Shown: in pieces, positions 34,289-48,200 of the stretch
Layout of the letters: each line of letters begins with the position of its first letter
Numbering within the stretch: the stretch's first letter is position 1
From: Dendrolimus kikuchii
Taxonomy: Eukaryota > Arthropoda > Insecta > Lepidoptera > Lasiocampidae
Direction: 5' to 3'
DNA length: 64,000 bases
Assembly: GCA_019925095.2 (NCBI GenBank)
Contig: CM034389.1
Coordinates: 21,749,435 to 21,813,434 of the forward strand
Notes under the pieces: generated by a model
What the model saw: the letters and a program-made list of their open reading frames with translations, nothing else
What the model was told of the DNA's origin: nothing
The model's database searches: none
Position numbers and translations under genes: made by a program

Positions 34289-35728
34289 ATTAGTTATATA
34301 TATAACCATATTTCCTCAAGATTATGTTCCTGTTGCATGTATTTAAAACATGAGCAAAATGGGTTTATTATTTTGATGAGACCTTGATACCTTTTGATTG
34401 CAAAAACTTTAATCAACAAAAACTTTTTAACTTTTCAATTGTTTCAATATTTATTGTACAAATTTGAAAGGGTAAAAAAAAATACAAAATTTACATACTC
34501 AGCTCCATTTATATATTCTAAATGTTTCTGTATTGTCTTTATAGTAGTTACTTTCAGTAACTTTCTGAGTGAATAACTTAGTACTTGAATTTTAATGAAA
34601 CAATTGTGAGCAACGATGAATAATTTGTGTTTTTCTTTCGAAATATACTATTTGCACTAGTGTCGACGGATATTAAGCTCATAGGTAGGACAATAAAATG
34701 CAAGGGGTCCCCGTACTAGTCGGCACGGTTAGCAGCCGGCTCAACGCGCCACATCGAGCCGGTAAGAATGATATTAGTGCCCTTATGTCGTAGGTGTAAA
34801 ACTCATTTTAGCTTGTGTTTGCCGAATCCTCGCCGACTATTGTGGGTATTCCCTGACTATACTTTTGCATAAAAACATATGATAGCGGCTGCAATTTTTA
34901 CGTAGATGTGAAAAGTACGAGAGGTTCCTCTAAATTCCATTAAAATACAAACTGTGTTTACTTACAATTCTGCTTAGAGTGCAAGTGTTATCATAAGAAA
35001 TTTTAAAGCTTCGTGTGGTACTTTTTTATTTATAATAGTCATCTCTATCTAACATTACCTACTTACATACTTACATAACATTCGTTCCTAATGGGACGTG
35101 TATACATATTATGTAAATATTATGATTTTTCCATGTATAAATATAATGTCAATAGATAAAGTAGTTCTATAATACATTTCTATACTTATTATCTTCTGTG
35201 ATGACACTACGCTTACTAAATTTACAAAGATTCAAGTTCGGATGTCACACTATTAATTAATTATTATATTTTTAAAATGGCACAAAAAACTTTTTTAAAA
35301 CACTAACACAAAGTCAACAGTCGTTTTATTATAGTCTTAACGCACTTCACACACTACTGTGAGTTTATTTGTTCGCGCACTACACTTCGTCCGACGGCTA
35401 ATGCACTGAACTTAACACCTTTTTGCCCTATTTATCCATTTAGTCACTAATTTAAATTGACTAATTTTAAGCTAAACAGACAATGGCACGGATTGCACAT
35501 AAAACGTCGTATGTACACGGGGATAGGGGTATAAGAACTTTATCTATAAGTAACTAAATTCGAAATTTGATCAGAAGGGTTGCAACTATTTTTATTGTAC
35601 TTAATTTTAACATTTAACCCTTAAACACTAGTGTACTCACATGTGCATTATAATAATATTTACGTATCAATAAAAGGTAGTGTAAACTTGAACATTTAAT
35701 TTTAAATATCTTTGATCTTAGAGATCTT

Positions 35729-35895
35729 TCAACACGTTCATTGCCAATCACGCGACGTCGAGTGTTCAAGTTTGTTCTAACGTCAACATTCACGCGACGT
35801 CGCGTGGTGTACTAGAAATGTTTTAAATGAAGTGTATTTAAAAACAACATTGACCACCCCGAGAAAAGTCTTGGTTTGGCAATGAAAGTGTTTAA
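35729..35895. mobile_element. Candidate MITE with CATTGCCAA termini
   Basis: Left end CAACACGTTCATTGCCAA and right end TTGGCAATGAAAGTGTTTA are inverted. Two internal ACGCGACGTCG blocks are tandemly arranged. Just upstream of the Mef2 stop, so it may lie in the 3' UTR. Confidence 0.5.
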
Positions 35896-36169
35896 TGTAA
35901 TAATACGCTCGCTCCGCTTGCGTATTGTAATGTATACAATGTACCATCGAATGTAATCATTCAAAATGTATGTACGTACAGTAAAGCTGACCGTGCCATC
36001 TTAAAGCACCGTGGTTGGATGCACCATTCCGTTTCAGACTTTGGGGGGATAAGCACTCGTGGTCGCGTGATGCTTAAGGGGCTGCAGGATCGAGGAGGCG
36101 AGGGGCGGGGTGCCTCTAGCAGTGCGGGTGCAGGGGCCTCGGGTACGACCCGAAGGCGTCGTAGTTTAG

Positions 36170-36294
36170 CTATGTGGCCCACCCCTCGATCCGCGGCCGC
36201 TTTGAGTGAGGCTGTTCGTAGTCTAGTGGGACGGCATTTGAGTGCCTCATGTCTTGCCCGGCTGGTGAGCCCATGTTGCTCGACGATACTGATC
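36170..36294 (-). CDS. Mef2: Mef2 coding exon 8 (C-terminus)
   Basis: 125 nt, acceptor TTTCCAG, stop TAG at 36170-36172. Encodes [20 protein letters not shown] through [12 protein letters not shown], the conserved MEF2 C-terminal end with a basic KRPR nuclear-localisation-type cluster. The 96-residue ORF on the opposite strand here is a shadow. Confidence 0.95.
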
Positions 36295-39200
36295 CTGGAA
36301 ACGTTATAATAAAATAAATTTTGATTGTTCTGTGGTAGGATGGACAAGCCTTTGCTTGGCTTGGTATTTTTGTAATCAAATTTTTTGTAATAATTTTCGG
36401 TTCACTATGGTCTGGGTGTCTGGAATAGGCTCCAGAGGTGTTCGATCTATAGTACCCATAACGCAAGTTTATCTTGCCCAGCTTGATGTGCAATGTGTAT
36501 GTTTGTCTACCGATTATTATACATAAATAATCGAAATGAAAGTTCAAGAAAGAAGAAGATAGCATAAGATTGGTGAGTAAAAAAGCTAGAGATATTTTTT
36601 TAGATGTTACAAATTATATTGTCTTTGTCATCTTCGCTAAATAAGCATAAATATAGAGTATCTTTCGGGATAAAAAAATACTGTGTGTATATTGTTACAA
36701 TCATCTTGTTATAAATAAACCTCATGCGAAATTACTTCATAATATAGACAAGATAGTGAGTAGTTTAAGGCTTTTAAATGACAAAACTATAATATAAATT
36801 GTATGAATTTTAATTGACATAATCATAATTAAAAATGATAAAATTGTGTATTAAACACAATTTTATAATTTATTGATTGACATTTTATTAAGTAAATAAT
36901 TAAATAAATAATAAGATAAATATATTATAATAGAATTTGTAAGCAGGATACTTATAAATAATTATGCATGTCGAAAGGCGGAATTTGGAGAGCTGTACTT
37001 TGTTAAATTTAACACCTTTTGTATACCCATTTTCGCATTAAATAAATTGAATTGAATTGAAAAAGTTGATATTGAAATAACAGAATTGGTATGTGTGATT
37101 AGACCGTATGTACCATCAATGACTCCAGATAGGTGTGCGGGCTGCGGCGCGGGCGCAGGTGGCGGGGCACGGTGCATGTGGTCCGGCGCGCGTGGCGGCG
37201 ACACTGGCTCGGCTTTGATTTTCACGTTGCTAGGCGACGCGGCCGGTGGAGGCGTCCCTCCTCCGCCAAGCACTGGTAAGCTGCTACTGTAGACAAATGG
37301 AGAAGTACTTGAATTCAATGCTCATAGACAGTCGTCCAGTATGTTATTTATTCAAAACGCTTTCAGTCAGTGCGTTGAGATTTATTAGAACTCGCAATCG
37401 ACCAGGACCGCGAGTCTGTAACTCAAATTGGCAATTGAATGAAATTGCAGTCGTAACTTTTGACGGTTTTAGTAGTCTGTAAACGATCTCGGCTCAATAT
37501 TGAATCGATCTTCATTTAATATGAATTTGAGAAACTACGGATATTTCACCATCAAATGGATCTTGCCTCGCTATGGCATGGTGTTTTTTTTGTGATAAAA
37601 CAACAACAGTCTTGAAACAAGACCATTAAAATTTTGAAACGAAGCTGGTAAGGCTATTTTTGTGATACACAAAAGTATAAGTATATACATTATGACCTTC
37701 TACACTGAATCAATAATTTAACAACCATTTAAGCAGATAATCAAAGTATTGGGACTTCATTTAGACAGCAGCAGCACATTGGTAGCAGCTATGGTGTTAC
37801 AAATGTCCATAGGCAATGGTAACCGCTTTTCATCAGGCGGGCCGTCTGCTTATCTGCTGAACTCGAGCAATAAAAAAAGTATTCTTCTCCGATGGTTCTA
37901 ATCCATTGAGTTAATTAACCCACGTGAGCAAAAAAGTAAATTAACTTTTTGCACACAGCAAATCGGTTAAACATTAAATTGAATTTTCGCTTATTCGTGC
38001 GGAACGTGGCAATTTAATGATTGGTCACGGCAGACCTGCCAAAAAGATTTTTTATATATTCAACCTGAGGACTTCCATGTACAAACTGATTATAAGAGCC
38101 CAAGTATTCCTACTTGCTTAGTTTTTTTTTTGCAAAAGACGTGTTGATCTACTGCAATGTCCAATTGTTTTTGTCATTTGACTACAGATTCCTAAAAAAT
38201 CATGGAAATGAAATTAGATACGTGAAAATAAATTCTAAAAGAAGGTAGTTTTAAGTCTGATTGACATTTGCATTATTTAAGTAGTTTGTTAACTGGCGAA
38301 ACTGGCGATCTAAGTCCTAATCAACTTTTCAAATTCAAATGAAGTTCCACTGGAAAATATTTTCAAGGTATAATCTATATATATAAAAATGAACCGTAGA
38401 AATGTATGTATGCGTATAACTTGAGAACGGCTTACCGAATTTAATGATTTTTTTTTATGTGTTTGAGTGGATCCCCGGATGGTTTAGAGTCACAATTGGA
38501 ACCGGTAAGTGGCGCTGAGATCGGATTCTAGAATCCTTCTAATCACCTGGACCGATTTTGATGATTTTGTTTTTGTGTGTTTGAATGGGTTCCCGGATGG
38601 TTTAAAGTCACAATTTGAACCGGTAACTGGCGCTGAGATCGGGTTCTAGAATCCTCCTAATCACCTGGACCGATTTTGATGATTTTGTTTTTATGTGTTT
38701 GAGTGGATGCCCGGATGGTTTAGAGTCACAATTGGAACCGGTAAGTGGCGCTGAGATCGGATTCTAGAATCCTTCTAATCACCTGGACCGATTTTGATGA
38801 TTTTGTTTTTGTGTGTTTGAATGGGTTCCCGGATGGCTTAGATTCACAACTGAAACCGGTAGGTGGCACTGAGAGCGGGTTCTAGAATCCTCCTAATCAC
38901 CTGGACCGATTTTGGTGTTTTTGTTTTTGTGTCATGAAACAGTCTTTTAGGAATTCAGAAAATATGGGGGTACGAAGTTCGCCGGGTCAGCTAGTAATAT
39001 ACTTATATATTATAAGTTAATTTTACTTCCCATTCTATGTACAACACTTCACAACGTGTAATTAGCGCTGTTTCCAGTTAAGTAATAAGTTGTCGGTGAA
39101 GCAAATAACTGTCCAACTGATGATGAGGAGTTATCTTGAGTTGAGTTATGGCTTATGGTTGAGCGGGCTAAGTCTTAGCCGGCCGAACACGCTGGAATGT

Positions 39201-42200
39201 AGAGGGTTCGATTCCTTGCATGATTAATTTCAGAAACGAACTTTCTGTTATTTACTATGGTCTGGGTGTCTGGGATCAGCCCCAGAGTGATCCGTTGTAT
39301 ATTGTCCATAAACAAGCGTAACTATCTTAGCTTGGGGATATGCAATGTGTATGTTTAGCGATACTATTTGATCAATAAACTAAAAGCATGCCCTGTACAT
39401 GAATCAATCATTTAAGTACTCGTTATCAAAGAAAGCAAAAAATCTGGCTCGGATTCGGCACTTTGTAATCATTCAACCGTGAAATTGCGTAATGCGCGTA
39501 TTGAATAGATTGTAAATTTGGGCTCGTTTGTCACCAGCTTCGATAGCCGTGATCGTCTAGTGGTTAGGACCCTACGTTGTGGCCGTAGTAACCCAGGTTC
39601 GAATCCTGGTCACGGCAGTGGCAACACTGTTACGGCGGAGCATTCTTTTTTAATGTGAACATTACAACTAAGCACAATACCTACCAATTTGTTAGTATGG
39701 CCATTGAAAAAGAACAGTACTACAAACGCCAAATAAAATAAAATACGTAACTTTAAACAGTTTCTAATTATGTTTTCTCTCAGTTTACGACGTTTTATTA
39801 TTTGTTTATTTTATTAGACTAGATCTTTCCAGTCTTATGGCCGTACTGGTTACTCCAGTGAGTTCAAATGGCCATAACTGTTTTTTATAAAGATAAATAT
39901 TTTATTTAGGACAAAAACTAAGTTAATATAAATAGAAAGACTAAGACACTCACACCGCCGAATTTTATTTGCGATTTCCAGACCGTTCTGGTTCACATAA
40001 TATTTTCTTAAGTTTTCGCGACTTGTATACATAATAAAACTACGTTTTAACGGTTTTAAGCGCGGTAATTTATTTGATTTTGGTTATGTCAGAAAAACAA
40101 AAATCAAATAAATTACCGCGCTTAAAACCTTTAAAACGTAGTTTTATTATGTCTACAAGTCGAGAAAACTTAAGAAAATATTATTTTTAAATGTTAATTA
40201 ATGGAATTCATTCCAATTATTTGTTAGTAATTATGCTAAGTTAAATTTTCTGTGTAATGCTTGTCATTAAGCTTTGCATAGCAAGAAAATAAAGTCATCT
40301 TGTTTGCAGTCTGTGTTATGTTATCCAACTTATCACAGCAAATTATTTGACGCGGCCCGGAGTTTGGACACCACAGGGATCTCCTATAAAAATAGTAACA
40401 TCTAAAAAATTCCTTTCAATTTTTAACTGAATTACTCTAAAAATATTTTTAAACAATAAAAACGTCAAAAAGCCAGAAAAGACTAATAATATGTACTGCA
40501 TGTTATATGAGATTTTCAAACTTAAGTTTTCTACTGGTTGATTGTCGTCCGTGGTATTCTTTTACCATGACATTATTGAATGGCAGTAAAATTATGTTAG
40601 TTACAATAACATTTATGGTTTCAAGAAGACTTGTTAATAGCTTGAAGTCAAAGGGATGCAAATTTATTTATACGTAAATTTGAACACTTTATTAAAACAA
40701 ATCTAAATGTCTTTGTACAGTGATAAAAAATTCTTTAACATAATCTGTAAGTAAATCACTAATTTATCTTAGCTTGTTTATGGTACTTTTATACACTAAA
40801 GCAAATAACCGTGGCTGGCGGGAATACATTGATATCTCGACATACATCTTTTTTTTTAAATTCGTTTAGACGCTTCCTACCTGTGTTTTTATAGGAAAAA
40901 AATTGACAGTCCGAAATATTCATAACTTAATATTTTCTTAAGTTTTCGCGACTTGTATACATAATAAAACTACGTTTTAACGGTTTTAAGCGCGGTAATT
41001 TTATTTGATTTTGGTTTTTCCGACGTTTCGACCACTTTTCAGTGGCCGTGATCACGGAAGACAAAGATGTCAAGTGCCAACGACTATTGTACTCGAATAA
41101 CCAAAATCAAATAAAATTACCGCGCTTAAAACCGTTAAAACGTAGTTTTATTATATTCATAACTTTTTAAGATTTTTCATTACTAGTCATTACTTTTCAT
41201 TACGATTTATCATTACTAGTCAAACTTTAAAATTGCGCCCCTGTAAAATTGACATTTTGAACATGTCAACATATTCACGCCAGCCACGGATATATTCTTG
41301 GTTTAGATTTGCGAAATTGTGTCTATCGTACTTATTACACTTGCTCACTGTATTACAGTACGATAAATTTCAATATACAAATCTGAACCAAAAATATCCC
41401 ACTTGCATTGTATAAAAGTCACAAAAAACCAAAGCAAATTCGTATTAGAACAATTGATATCTTGACGATGTCTTCAAAGTACAAGCGCGATTTCTTACGT
41501 ACACTATAATAATCGAAAGTGTACGAATTGCCAAAAAAATATTAGTAGTAAAAATTACAATTAACCAGGCTTCTAGAAACATTAGTCTAATAGATAAAAA
41601 ATCAAAATTGGGCACAGACATGTACCTGTTGTGCTGTAGTGTCTGCAGTTGGTGCGCGCCCCACGTCAGGCCGATTCCCATGTCCGAGCTCATGCTGAAG
41701 TCTTGCGGTCCGAAATTTCCAAGTCCTGAGTAGCTTAGCGGTGGCTGAAATAAGGAATACTATAATTTATTCACATCTTGCCTGTTCTTTGTTTAAATCA
41801 TATCCTCCGTGCAGGAACGGAGAAAGGATACAATTTCCTGCGGCCGGGCGGCCTGTCGTAAGAGGCGACAAAATAACCCACAGCCAGATGGTACGGCATC
41901 TGCCCGACTGGATGGCGACCGCCCCTGGTCTAGAGTATGCCGCCATAACAACCTTGTGTTGTGTTTCGGCATTAGTGGCCAGGTTCCAGTGTTTGGTGTT
42001 GCAAATGTCCATAGGCGATGGTAACCGCTCTCCATCACGTGGGCCGTCTGCCTGTCAGCTGAACTCCTGCCATAAAAAAAAACAAGATACTAGTGGTAGC
42101 CCGGGGTCAAAATTCGACCATAATAATTTTGAGTCAAAGACTATACTTCTATAATCATAGATTTCGCCAAGGCATCAATAAACAAAAGAGTATATATGCG

Positions 42201-45200
42201 TGTGTGTATCAAATACATGGTAGTGTGTAATGTTTTTTGTATTGATTGAATGTATTTTTATGCATAATAAAAAAAAAATATTAGCAGTCGTCGCTTTTTC
42301 TCTAATATAAACTATAAGTGTGCGTAATTTCATACTCCTCCGTCCGCGCAATTTTCGTGAAAAGGGGTACAAAGTTTGTGATTCACGTATTAATTTATAT
42401 GTAGATATGTGGTGTTAAAATTATTAATACTGTTTCACTTTTTAAATAAAACTTTAATCTTCTTTTTACATCTTACAACTTCGATTAACACCTCTGTACT
42501 ATAATATTCCTAATATTATCCCATCGTCTTTCCTCTAGCACTAGCTCTCAGCCGACGCTCCTATTCGATCGTCACTCGTGCTACTTTCCATCATAGTCTA
42601 TTGTTTATCTTTTCAAATCTCTTCTTTCATTCCTCATCTATCTTTCACGCTCACACATCGTTCGGAAACATTCTCAGCTACTCTATGCAAAACCACTAAT
42701 ACATTCGGAAATATTCACAACTAGCTAGTGTAAGTGTAGCGACACACCTGCGATGTTACCAATTATACATCAGCGGAAACTCCGCTGAGTTCAGATTAGC
42801 GTCGATCCTTCCGTCGCGGAACTTTAAGCGCGGTATGTTCCGCAGGTGTGTCGCTAGGCTAAGTATTTAAAAAAAATATATTTAGTAATTACTCAGGTTA
42901 AATAATGGAAATTTGGACGCATGTAACAAAAGCCTCAGTCAAATTACAAGTTTTCCTTGAAAGTTGAGATTTTTCACCAACACATACTGGTTAAAAATAA
43001 TTAATACCTTAAAAAGATGAAAAAGTATGTATAACATTTTTTAAGCAAAACTCCCTTGCAAAAAATCGCCTTTTGAATTTATTTTGGTAATTTGATAGAC
43101 TACAAACAACATTAAACACTCTTTACAACAGTAAACCATATTAAAATTTATTAATATATTCAAAACAATTTTACATAATCGTTTTAATGACAAACTAATA
43201 AGGAAAGAATAATTGATTTCTTAATTCAGTTATCAATATCGTTGACTCGAGAACGGGTTATTAATTACGATCCACGCTGTTTTAATGGATATTCTATCAG
43301 TAATTGAGTGTTATAATTAATGTATAAGAAGTCGGTTAAAAACAGAAATTAAACAATTTTCCGTAACAGACTGGCGCCGTTGTTCCATTTGTATATAATT
43401 TTTTTGTGATATAAGATAAAAGATAAACTAAGGTCTAATTTATTCATGCCAAGGTTGTCTGGAAGAGATCGATTTTTAGCGATAGGACCGCTCTTTGTAC
43501 CCAATTTGAATAGTACAACTATTTTATAAGTTTTTCTGTATTATGTTCTGCAGTAAATAGTTATCTACCTATTACGTCGAGGGTTAATGAAGATGTGGTA
43601 TCAATTATGTTCTATTCAAATTATGATTTCATTGCGAAAGTATAAAACATTCGTATTCTACTAAATTCACAGTATCTCCTCAATGTCGTCGCCGCAGAAT
43701 AATATAAAGAGACACTTATTATTTATAAAGATATAGTGGCGTGCCCACGCCATTGGAATTAACGGATTACCTAAACCAGGCAAACCTACGATTAAGACGA
43801 TAGTGTTCGGTGATTTTGACGAGATGGTAATAGTAGAATTGGGTCCCAGATTTAAAGCTTCAAGAATATTTTATAAAGAAACTCGTGCTACATTGTACGG
43901 CGCACGCGTCTCGGCTAGGGGCTCGGCCATATAGGCTAGGAGAATTTGGTTGCTGACGGATAGTTAAGTTACTAACTTTATTTACATCACATTACAGATT
44001 TATAAAGTTTTATATTGTTTTATTGTACTTTTAACACTATGTGATTGTATTTTACACTAGCTGTGCCAGCGACTTCGTCTGCTGGATTTTTTTTCGCGGA
44101 GCCCTAAAAAAGTAGCCTAAGTTACTCCTTATTCAGCCAGCTATCCGCCAGTGAAAATCGGTCTAACCGTTTCAGAGATTGACCTGAACATGCAGACAGA
44201 CAAACATTCTGGTCCGATTTATCCCCCCTGATATATTTCATATTTTTATTTTGACATTACAAACAAACACATCCTTATTTATCTGTATAGAAGATATGAG
44301 ATTACTTTTTCAATGACACTGCCAACATTTTTATTATTTCAAAAGGAGAACATTAAACTTTTTCCTTTTTTTTACTCCAACTAAAACTTCAACAGGTAAG
44401 ATATGGTGACCGGTCTTAAGCAAGCTCTCTTGCCTAGTAGCTTCACAATAAAAATGACTATGTAGGTGCCTGGAAATGATCACAGGATCGCGAGGCTCGC
44501 GCTCGCCGCGGACTAGCATAAATCGTCAATTATACTAACCTCTCCTGTGTAAGATATGTCATCCTGCGGCGGTGGCATGGAGCTCGGTATGACGACGCGT
44601 AGGTTGTTGTGGCGGGGCGAATGGTGCGGTGGCGGGGCGTGGGCGTGCGGTTTGTGGGGGTGCCGGTGTGGCGACGGAGCTGGACCAGGGGACGGAGACG
44701 GTGTACATCCCGCGTCTAGAGGCGATCCGGAGCCAGGGTAGCCGTTTGACATCTCGAGCATTGCGCCGCTTGGGTATACTGAAATATCACATTTTGGTAT
44801 TGTCAGTAGGGTTGTTGATTTACAAACCTTGATTCCAACCTACTCCATCCGAGATAATGTTAGTATTAGTTACTATTCCTAGATACGTCTTGATAATATA
44901 ATCGGCAGAAAAAAACACACATATCCCAAATTAAGCAAGTTGCGCTTGTATTATGGGGTGATATACAACGGAGACTACTCTAAGTCCGATCCCAGACACC
45001 CAGACCATAGTAAATAACGGAGAAAATTCGTTTCCAAAATTTACCCTACCAGGAATCGAACACGTATACTCTGGGTTGCAGTGAGTATGTATATTATAAA
45101 TAACGCCATTAACGATAAGCTGCATTACTGTATATACGTTATTTGTCAATGTTTAACGTTATTAACTATTGATAACAATGTCCTATCACAAAAAACGCAT

Positions 45201-48200
45201 TAAACGTATCGCTACATCTGCGTGACACAGTCACTAACACTAACGTTATCCAAGATTGGAATAGAAACATTAGAAATATGTCTAGTAACGTCATTATTAT
45301 TCGTCTAAAATGCAAGTAGATAAAAAATACTCATATAGCAGTCAGTATTATTATAAAAAAGTTCACTATGTCCGGTAAAGATTTAATAATAGAACATGCT
45401 CGCTGAAAATATTTGAAATATCGCCGACACGTCGTTCACGTGTAAAATAAATTGGCGGGGAACATGTGAGTGAGACAGTTTTTTTTTAATTATACACTTT
45501 TTACTCTGTAGTTGATAACACTACTGGTGCGGTGTGAAATCCATGTGGCAAAAACAATAAATAATAAAATTTCAAAAACGACGTTTATAATGTAAAGGTA
45601 GGCAAAAAATGAATAGTGTGAATGATGACACAGAATATTTGTGCTATAACAGGACATATGCTAGATCAGGAAAATATAGAACGAAAAACATACTATGTGT
45701 AACTATAAAAAAGTTAAATTTATTATTTATCACACGTCAATATATCTTGGATATTGAACCTTCAGGCATATAATTATAAACATAAAAAGGATAAGAAAAT
45801 TTACCTGAATCGGTTTCCGAAGAAGAGGGCCGTGGACTAATAGAGGTGTGCATCTGTGGACTAGCTTGTAACAGCGACTGATCATAATTTCCAACTGGAA
45901 CGCTAACGGGTAGATTGTAGTTGCTTCCTGTCACGCCAACACCGACACGGCTTCCGTTCAACTGGTTCCTTTGCATCATCATTTGGAATTCTTCATCAAT
46001 TTTCGAGTATTTGGCTTCAGTCCGGGGGGTCAAATTGTATTCCTGTTCCGCTTCAGGGCTGTCCGGTGACATCACTCCGTTCTTATGCTCTTTCTTCGTT
46101 AGTGCCTGGAAGTGTCAGCGAAAACAGCTCAGGTGGCTTGACGAGCCAAAAACATATGATCTCTACTGTATGATTAATTCGCATGCATTAATTGAAAACC
46201 CTCTCTACACACTGTTAATAGCATTAAAAGCCGAGTTTAAGGCTTAATATCACAATCGATTGTCCACCCGCGTATTGATTATACCCATGTTATCTCTGTT
46301 AAGAATCGAATAGAAATGCACATCTCTATCTACATACATACATACATACATAACTTCACGCCAGTTCCCTTGCGGGGTAGGCACGAACAACAGAGCGCCA
46401 TTAAGGCCCATTCTTACACACCTCACTTGCTTCTTTGACATTCATAACTCTTGTCTTGTCTTGTTATCTCTATCTATATATATAAAAATCAATTGCTGTT
46501 CGTTAGTCTCGCTAAAACTCGAGAACGGCTGGACTGATTTGCCTAATTTTGGTTTTGAATTATTTGTGGAAGTCCAGGGAAGGTTCAAAAGGCGAGTAAA
46601 TATGAAAAAAATGCTTGGAATATAGTAAAAACAACAATTTCACTTTCTCTTAGAAACTATTCCTACCTGTCAAACATTTGATGTTCGTCCCCGTCATTTA
46701 AAAATCAATTAAATTTAAAAGTCGTTCAGAAATAAATTAAATTTGAAAGTGAAGTTTTTTTTCTTTTTTTTGGTTTTGAATGTCAAACGTTTGATTTTCG
46801 TTCCGGTTAAGTTTTGATCACATTTTTAACTAAAGTTGAAACATTCTGCAATTATCATTCAGCTTTTTTATTTTTTGATTCTGAGGCGGTACGAAGCTTG
46901 CCGGGACAGCTAGTTATATATTTAAAAAAAATCTTGTCCTTAAAACCAAGACGACTAACGGTCGCGAAGGAGGGTATAGCAGTAACACGTTGACTATACC
47001 TCTCTCGCACCCTTAGTCGACTCGGGCCGACTTTACCCGAACTAGCGTTACATAGCCGAGCATGACGGCTCAGTCCCGTTCAATGCCCACGAAATAAAAT
47101 GCTCAGCACGCCTAAAGAAGTTTTCGCTTCAAAAACGTCTTCTTCCAAATAAGTAATATTTAACAATCGTACAAATGGATAGGCTGTATTATCTTTGCCT
47201 GTTCATCTATGATGAATACTACTAGGTACGAGTACTACTAACAACAATCTAAGTGACAAAATATTTGATTAAGAACAATGTTTAAAATTATGTGAATAAC
47301 ATATTTTATTCATCTCCAATATGCGAACTCAGTGATTTCCATATTTATGACTATTTAACACTTTTAATTTTTTATGGTGGTATGAAAATCGATTGCAACC
47401 AAAAGCCGTGTAATATTTTAATAGTAAGTTTCAAAATATCAGTATGTAGTGAAGGGTTCAAAACAAAAACAGTGCTCACAATAAAAAAGAAACTACAAGT
47501 GTACTAATTGTAAGTGTAAAACTTTTTAGCGTACATTTGTGTGTTGTGTCGAACGCAATGATGCAACACTGACTTAAAACCCTTGTATCAAAAACTCCGG
47601 AGTCAGGTAGGCGCGGTTAAATCAAATAAACACAAAAATATTTACAACAAAACTCATGCTGTACAGGGAAAAATAACATAAATATTTAGGGTGGATAGCA
47701 ATAAACTGTTAGTATAAAACTCGATGTCTGGTGTTTTGTACTTCATCCTTACTACAGGAAATAAACATGCATTTTTATTACGTGTTTATCTATTCTCGTG
47801 GCTGTTGTCTATGGTAATATATTGAGGATTTTATATAGGAATTTTTGCATGTGTCCGTACGGTCGATTGAGTAAGGTTTTTGGATTGGTTTAGTAACAAA
47901 TATAATAAATAGGCATTAGGTTTTTATAAGTACAAAGCACGCGGTTAATGGGATAAGTCATTTTGCATGGACATTGCATTGCGATCACGGGCACACAGAT
48001 GACGCCGTACTTAATGTACCTCGATGATGTTCCGGTTGGTCAGCGACTCGTGTGGCTCGTTATATTCCGTGTATTTCAGTAGAACCTGTAATAAAAAAAT
48101 CGTTATAATATTTTTTTAAATTGTACATTTACTTCAAAGTGGAGTTCGTAACCAGCGTAATTATAAAGTACGCTAAAGCCTATGGTGTTTCATCGTTGTG

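Larger units (their letters stand above)
28241..36169. other. Convergent Ir21a/Mef2 3' region, no credible ORF
   Basis: About 7.9 kb between the stop codons of two tail-to-tail genes. A plus-strand AATAAA at 28867-28872 could end Ir21a. On the minus strand, many AATAAA words (for example the complement at 28478-28483) could end Mef2, so the 3' UTRs may overlap. Contents otherwise: inverted-repeat elements at 30387-30537, 33822-34288 and 35729-35895, one partial fold-back copy at 32426-32554, and AT-rich DNA. No copies of the LINE-tail or SINE families common elsewhere are seen, which suggests a long, constrained Mef2 3' UTR. Confidence 0.45.

Noticed and set aside
36019..36309. 96-residue plus-strand ORF, Gly/Arg/Ala-rich
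   Set aside because: Antisense of the Mef2 last exon and its GC-rich 3' UTR; no family resemblance.
41741..42154. 137-residue ORF and its opposite-strand partners
   Set aside because: They read through a family B repeat copy; the same peptides recur at other copies (near 26000, 49950, 61700).
44556..44832. Gly/Trp-rich plus-strand ORFs
   Set aside because: Antisense shadows of Mef2 coding exon 5, whose reading matches known MEF2 blocks.
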